Source: Trichosporon coremiiforme (Eukaryota > Basidiomycota > Tremellomycetes > Trichosporonales > Trichosporonaceae). From it: a stretch of DNA of 64,000 nt. Under the pieces are notes generated by a model. It saw nothing but the letters and a program-made list of their open reading frames with translations, was not told where the DNA came from and ran no database searches. Numbering within the stretch: position 1 is the first letter of the stretch; each line of letters begins with the position of its first letter. This document shows positions 61,601 to 64,000 of this stretch, one piece after another. Position numbers and translations under genes: made by a program. The stretch is from contig BCJJ01000005.1 in the NCBI GenBank assembly GCA_039545355.1, positions 1,725,447 to 1,789,446 on the forward strand. Reading direction: 5' to 3'.

Positions 61601-64000
61601 GCTATCCTGAACAGCGACCATCAGTACGAACAATCCTGGGAGCATAAAGTCCCCGCAAGCTCCCCCTGCACCTTGCTCTGGCGCGTGAGAGATCTGTTAC
61701 GTTTGCGCTGACGAACGCTGACAAATTGCAGCCGCATGGCAGCACATGCTCCCTCGTGATCCAATCAGGCGGATCGCGAGCTGCTCGTTTAACTCGTGCG
61801 CCCTCGCACTCGTGCAACATTATGGGGACGATGGTCACGAGGCCACCGCTGCCTGCCGTTGCTTGCGGTGCTCGCCGTGACTCGCCGTCGCGGACGAAGC
61901 ACAGTTGCGAGAACGAGAACGGGGACGCAAACAATCGTCGTACTCCCAAAATTACGAAATCTCGCACAGGGCCAAAGCCACTCTCAGCCTCAAGGTGCAC
62001 GCACGTCACAGGGCCCAGCGGACTGAAGCGTGCTGAGCCTGGTCAGCCTGCTTCCCCAGTTCCAACTGAACTCTATGCGAATTCCAGCCATGCGCTCCAA
62101 TGTTCGTGGGCCTCTCGTGCGAGCCGCGTGTCACCGCCCATCGCCCACCGGTTGGGCCCTCTCGGGAGCAGGCGAACAGGCCAACACCGCTCCGGAGTAT
62201 CGTGCCCCACGGTTCCTCACTCCGGCATGTGCAGCTGGCACCTCGCGGCACCCGTCCGAGGTCCGGGGTCGGCGGGGATGCACCAGAAGTCCGGATGCCT
62301 CTAGGTCGAGCCGCAAGTCGCGAGTGTCCATCTAGATCTCGATCCGGCCTCGACTCGACCCCGAGATGCTGTAAACAAACTGCCATGAACAGAAACAGAA
62401 CATCCCCGCTTAGCAACTGGCAACATCCAGCTGTGTATCCATGATGACACATCGCATAGCGACTTTACTGGAATCGCTGAGCCCAGCAAGCGGCCGAGCG
62501 TGCAGTCGTTGTGCATTCGCAAGAGCGTTCGCATGGCTCGAGACGAGCTCATGGTGCCACGCACCGGGGCGAGTGGAGCTGAGTGGCACGCCATGGTACG
62601 AACGTTCGCGCAGGCTGCGCATGTCTGGACGTGATCCAGATGCTATGCGCATGGGAAGGCTGGTCCATGACAATACCTTGCCTTGCCCGCTATCCGCGCC
62701 CCGATCCCGAACGAGGGTGCGCAGTGAAAGCAGTGCACCGCTATTCTAGCACACCAGATGGTCCCCGATGAGGGACACTGGGAGGGTGGCAGATTGGATC
62801 ATGTGGAGTCATCAGATGCCTGCCACACTTGACAGATCTCAGACTAGTGCGTGTACAGACGCATGTGTGCAGCCTAGCGGATGGCTCGCGGTTGGCGGTT
62901 AGCTCGTGCTCCACGCTGGGCAGGTGCTCGGTCACGATGTCACGATGAGGCAGTTTGGTTCAGCCAGCCTCACATTCGCTGCCCGCTGGAATCCAGGCCT
63001 CGTCAAGACCCCTAAAGAGATCTTCCGATGCGCCAATGCATGTGCCCTAGGTGCCCTCTTGTTCGCCCGACCCAGGCGCAGCGACCCCCTCCACTGGTCA
63101 GAGCGCGCAAAAATGATGAGCATGTGGAAAGAGCTTGCGTAAACGCTCACCGCTGACCTGCGCTAGTGCTAGGGTTGAGCCGAGACTCTGTGTCAGTTCG
63201 GCATCTCCGGGGTGCGTTTCAGAACTCCAACTCTACCGACACTTCACACACACTCACACGCCCGATACTCCGTGTCGGCTGACCTGCGAACTGCGTGGCG
63301 GCGGTAAGCACTCAGGCGCCCGTGAGCCCATGGCGGAGTGCCGCCGTCTGTCGGGGTACCGAAGAGAAGGGATGCAGGACACTGCGTATCTGCGTCGGGG
63401 TCTGCTGAGGGTGTCATATGTCTCACAATTCTAATATTCCTGACCACGCCCACGACCCATTCTTCTGAGAGCTGAGAGCAGTGGGTGATTGCGTAGACGT
63501 CTAATTGTGTCAGGCGCCCAGCCATAATGGCATGTACGGCAGTGACCCACCCAGCACCAGGGAGCAAGAGCTCACAGAATACCCTTGTACTGCCACCGGA
63601 CCTATTCCTGACCCACCATCAGCGTACTTCTTCCTGATTACCTAGTATGCGTATCATGCGTACCATAATACAGCTTCGCGGGCCCAACAGCCCCACTGCG
63701 GGCTCTGCGTTTCCCAGCCCACTCTCCTGGATTGCTAGCCGAGGTTGCCGCCGGTTTTCCAAGGTCACTGAGACACTCTTATGTTTGGGGCAGAGCAAAA
63801 GCAGGGTTAAGTGCGACCCTCCGAGCCATCACTAAACGAGCACTTACCCATGATATCACCGTCGCGTGCAGCATACGTGAGCATAGCTAAGACACATTGA
63901 CCAGAAGGCGTGACTGTCGGGGAGCTGACGCAGTAAGTGGAACACTGACATTAGTGATATCACTGGCAATCTATTCGACACCGGCTGGACCATTGGCAGG
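55650..64000. other. Gene-free terminal block, 8.3 kb
   Basis: Begins with the RFX promoter. No frame longer than about 250 codons, and none with a recognisable domain, plausible splice chain or codon pattern like the neighbours. GC content stays similar to the genic part, so this is not an AT-rich relic. No transposase, reverse transcriptase, tRNA or rRNA was recognised. A GA-rich simple repeat lies at 56127-56186 and a small perfect hairpin (CCGCCG, loop TAG, CGGCGG) at about 60940-60955. Confidence 0.5.
56127..56186. repeat. (GGA)n/GGAA-rich purine repeat upstream of the RFX gene
   Basis: About 60 bp of GAAGGAGGAAGGATGAAG-type purine repeats on the plus strand, about 500 bp upstream of the RFX start. 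On the minus strand this is a CT-rich tract, possibly part of the promoter. Confidence 0.8.

Overview
The window is nuclear DNA of a filamentous or yeast-like basidiomycete. The genes are dense, GC-rich and rich in short introns (mostly 33-100 nt, donors GTGAGT/GTAAGT), and the protein families are fungal: Zn2Cys6 factor, RFX factor, Ato/GPR1 acetate permease, secreted DPP-V. Gene content and intron style suggest a tremellomycete, perhaps Trichosporonales. That placement is inference, not something the sequence proves. No prokaryotic, viral or CRISPR features were seen. I found no tRNA or rRNA gene, although a by-eye scan for tRNAs is weak. I modelled 21 protein genes by joining open frames across splice sites, with the phase checked by hand. 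Twenty give a continuous frame; one (Vps53) has an unresolved 1-nt phase problem.

Layout. 1-739: 5' part of a DDR48-like stress-repeat protein (minus), cut by the window edge. 740-3620: gene-free. 3621-5122 (minus): phosphoglycerate-mutase-like phosphatase. 5844-9724 (plus): Ccz1, then succinate dehydrogenase subunit C. 9932-13590: JmjC/cupin protein (minus), Aar2 (plus), steroid 5-alpha-reductase-like enzyme (minus). 13876-16194 (plus): PPR protein. 17493-18175 (minus): acetate permease. 18.2-22.2 kb: gene-free. 22199-24582 (plus): secreted dipeptidyl-peptidase V. 25079-28536 (minus): Zn2Cys6 factor. 28.5-31.7 kb: gene-free. 31679-34811 (minus): Gcn5 acetyltransferase with an N-terminal PCAF-like domain. 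35067-36354 (minus): UPF0183/PHAF1. 36880-38806 (plus): dysferlin-domain protein. 38938-39896 (minus): ITPase. 40401-41618 (minus): PXMP4-like peroxisomal protein. 42300-43980 (minus): Nab2-like CCCH protein. 44773-47546 (plus): coiled-coil protein. 47942-48897 (minus) and 49156-51808 (plus): dynactin p25 and Vps53, divergent. 52308-55649 (minus): RFX factor. 55.65-64 kb: gene-free.

There is no operon-like or obviously clustered pathway; neighbours are mostly unrelated housekeeping genes. Loose themes are endolysosomal trafficking (Ccz1, PHAF1, Vps53, dynactin p25), mRNA processing (Aar2, Nab2), peroxisomal membrane (PXMP4-like, possibly the dysferlin-domain protein) and transcription (Gcn5, RFX, Zn2Cys6).

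The most striking signal is at the intron level. Many introns end in a fused block AGCTRAC-N2-CAG, which puts the candidate branch adenosine only about 6 nt from the end of the intron. The large gene-free blocks lie 5' of genes expected to be condition-regulated, while housekeeping genes have short upstream regions.
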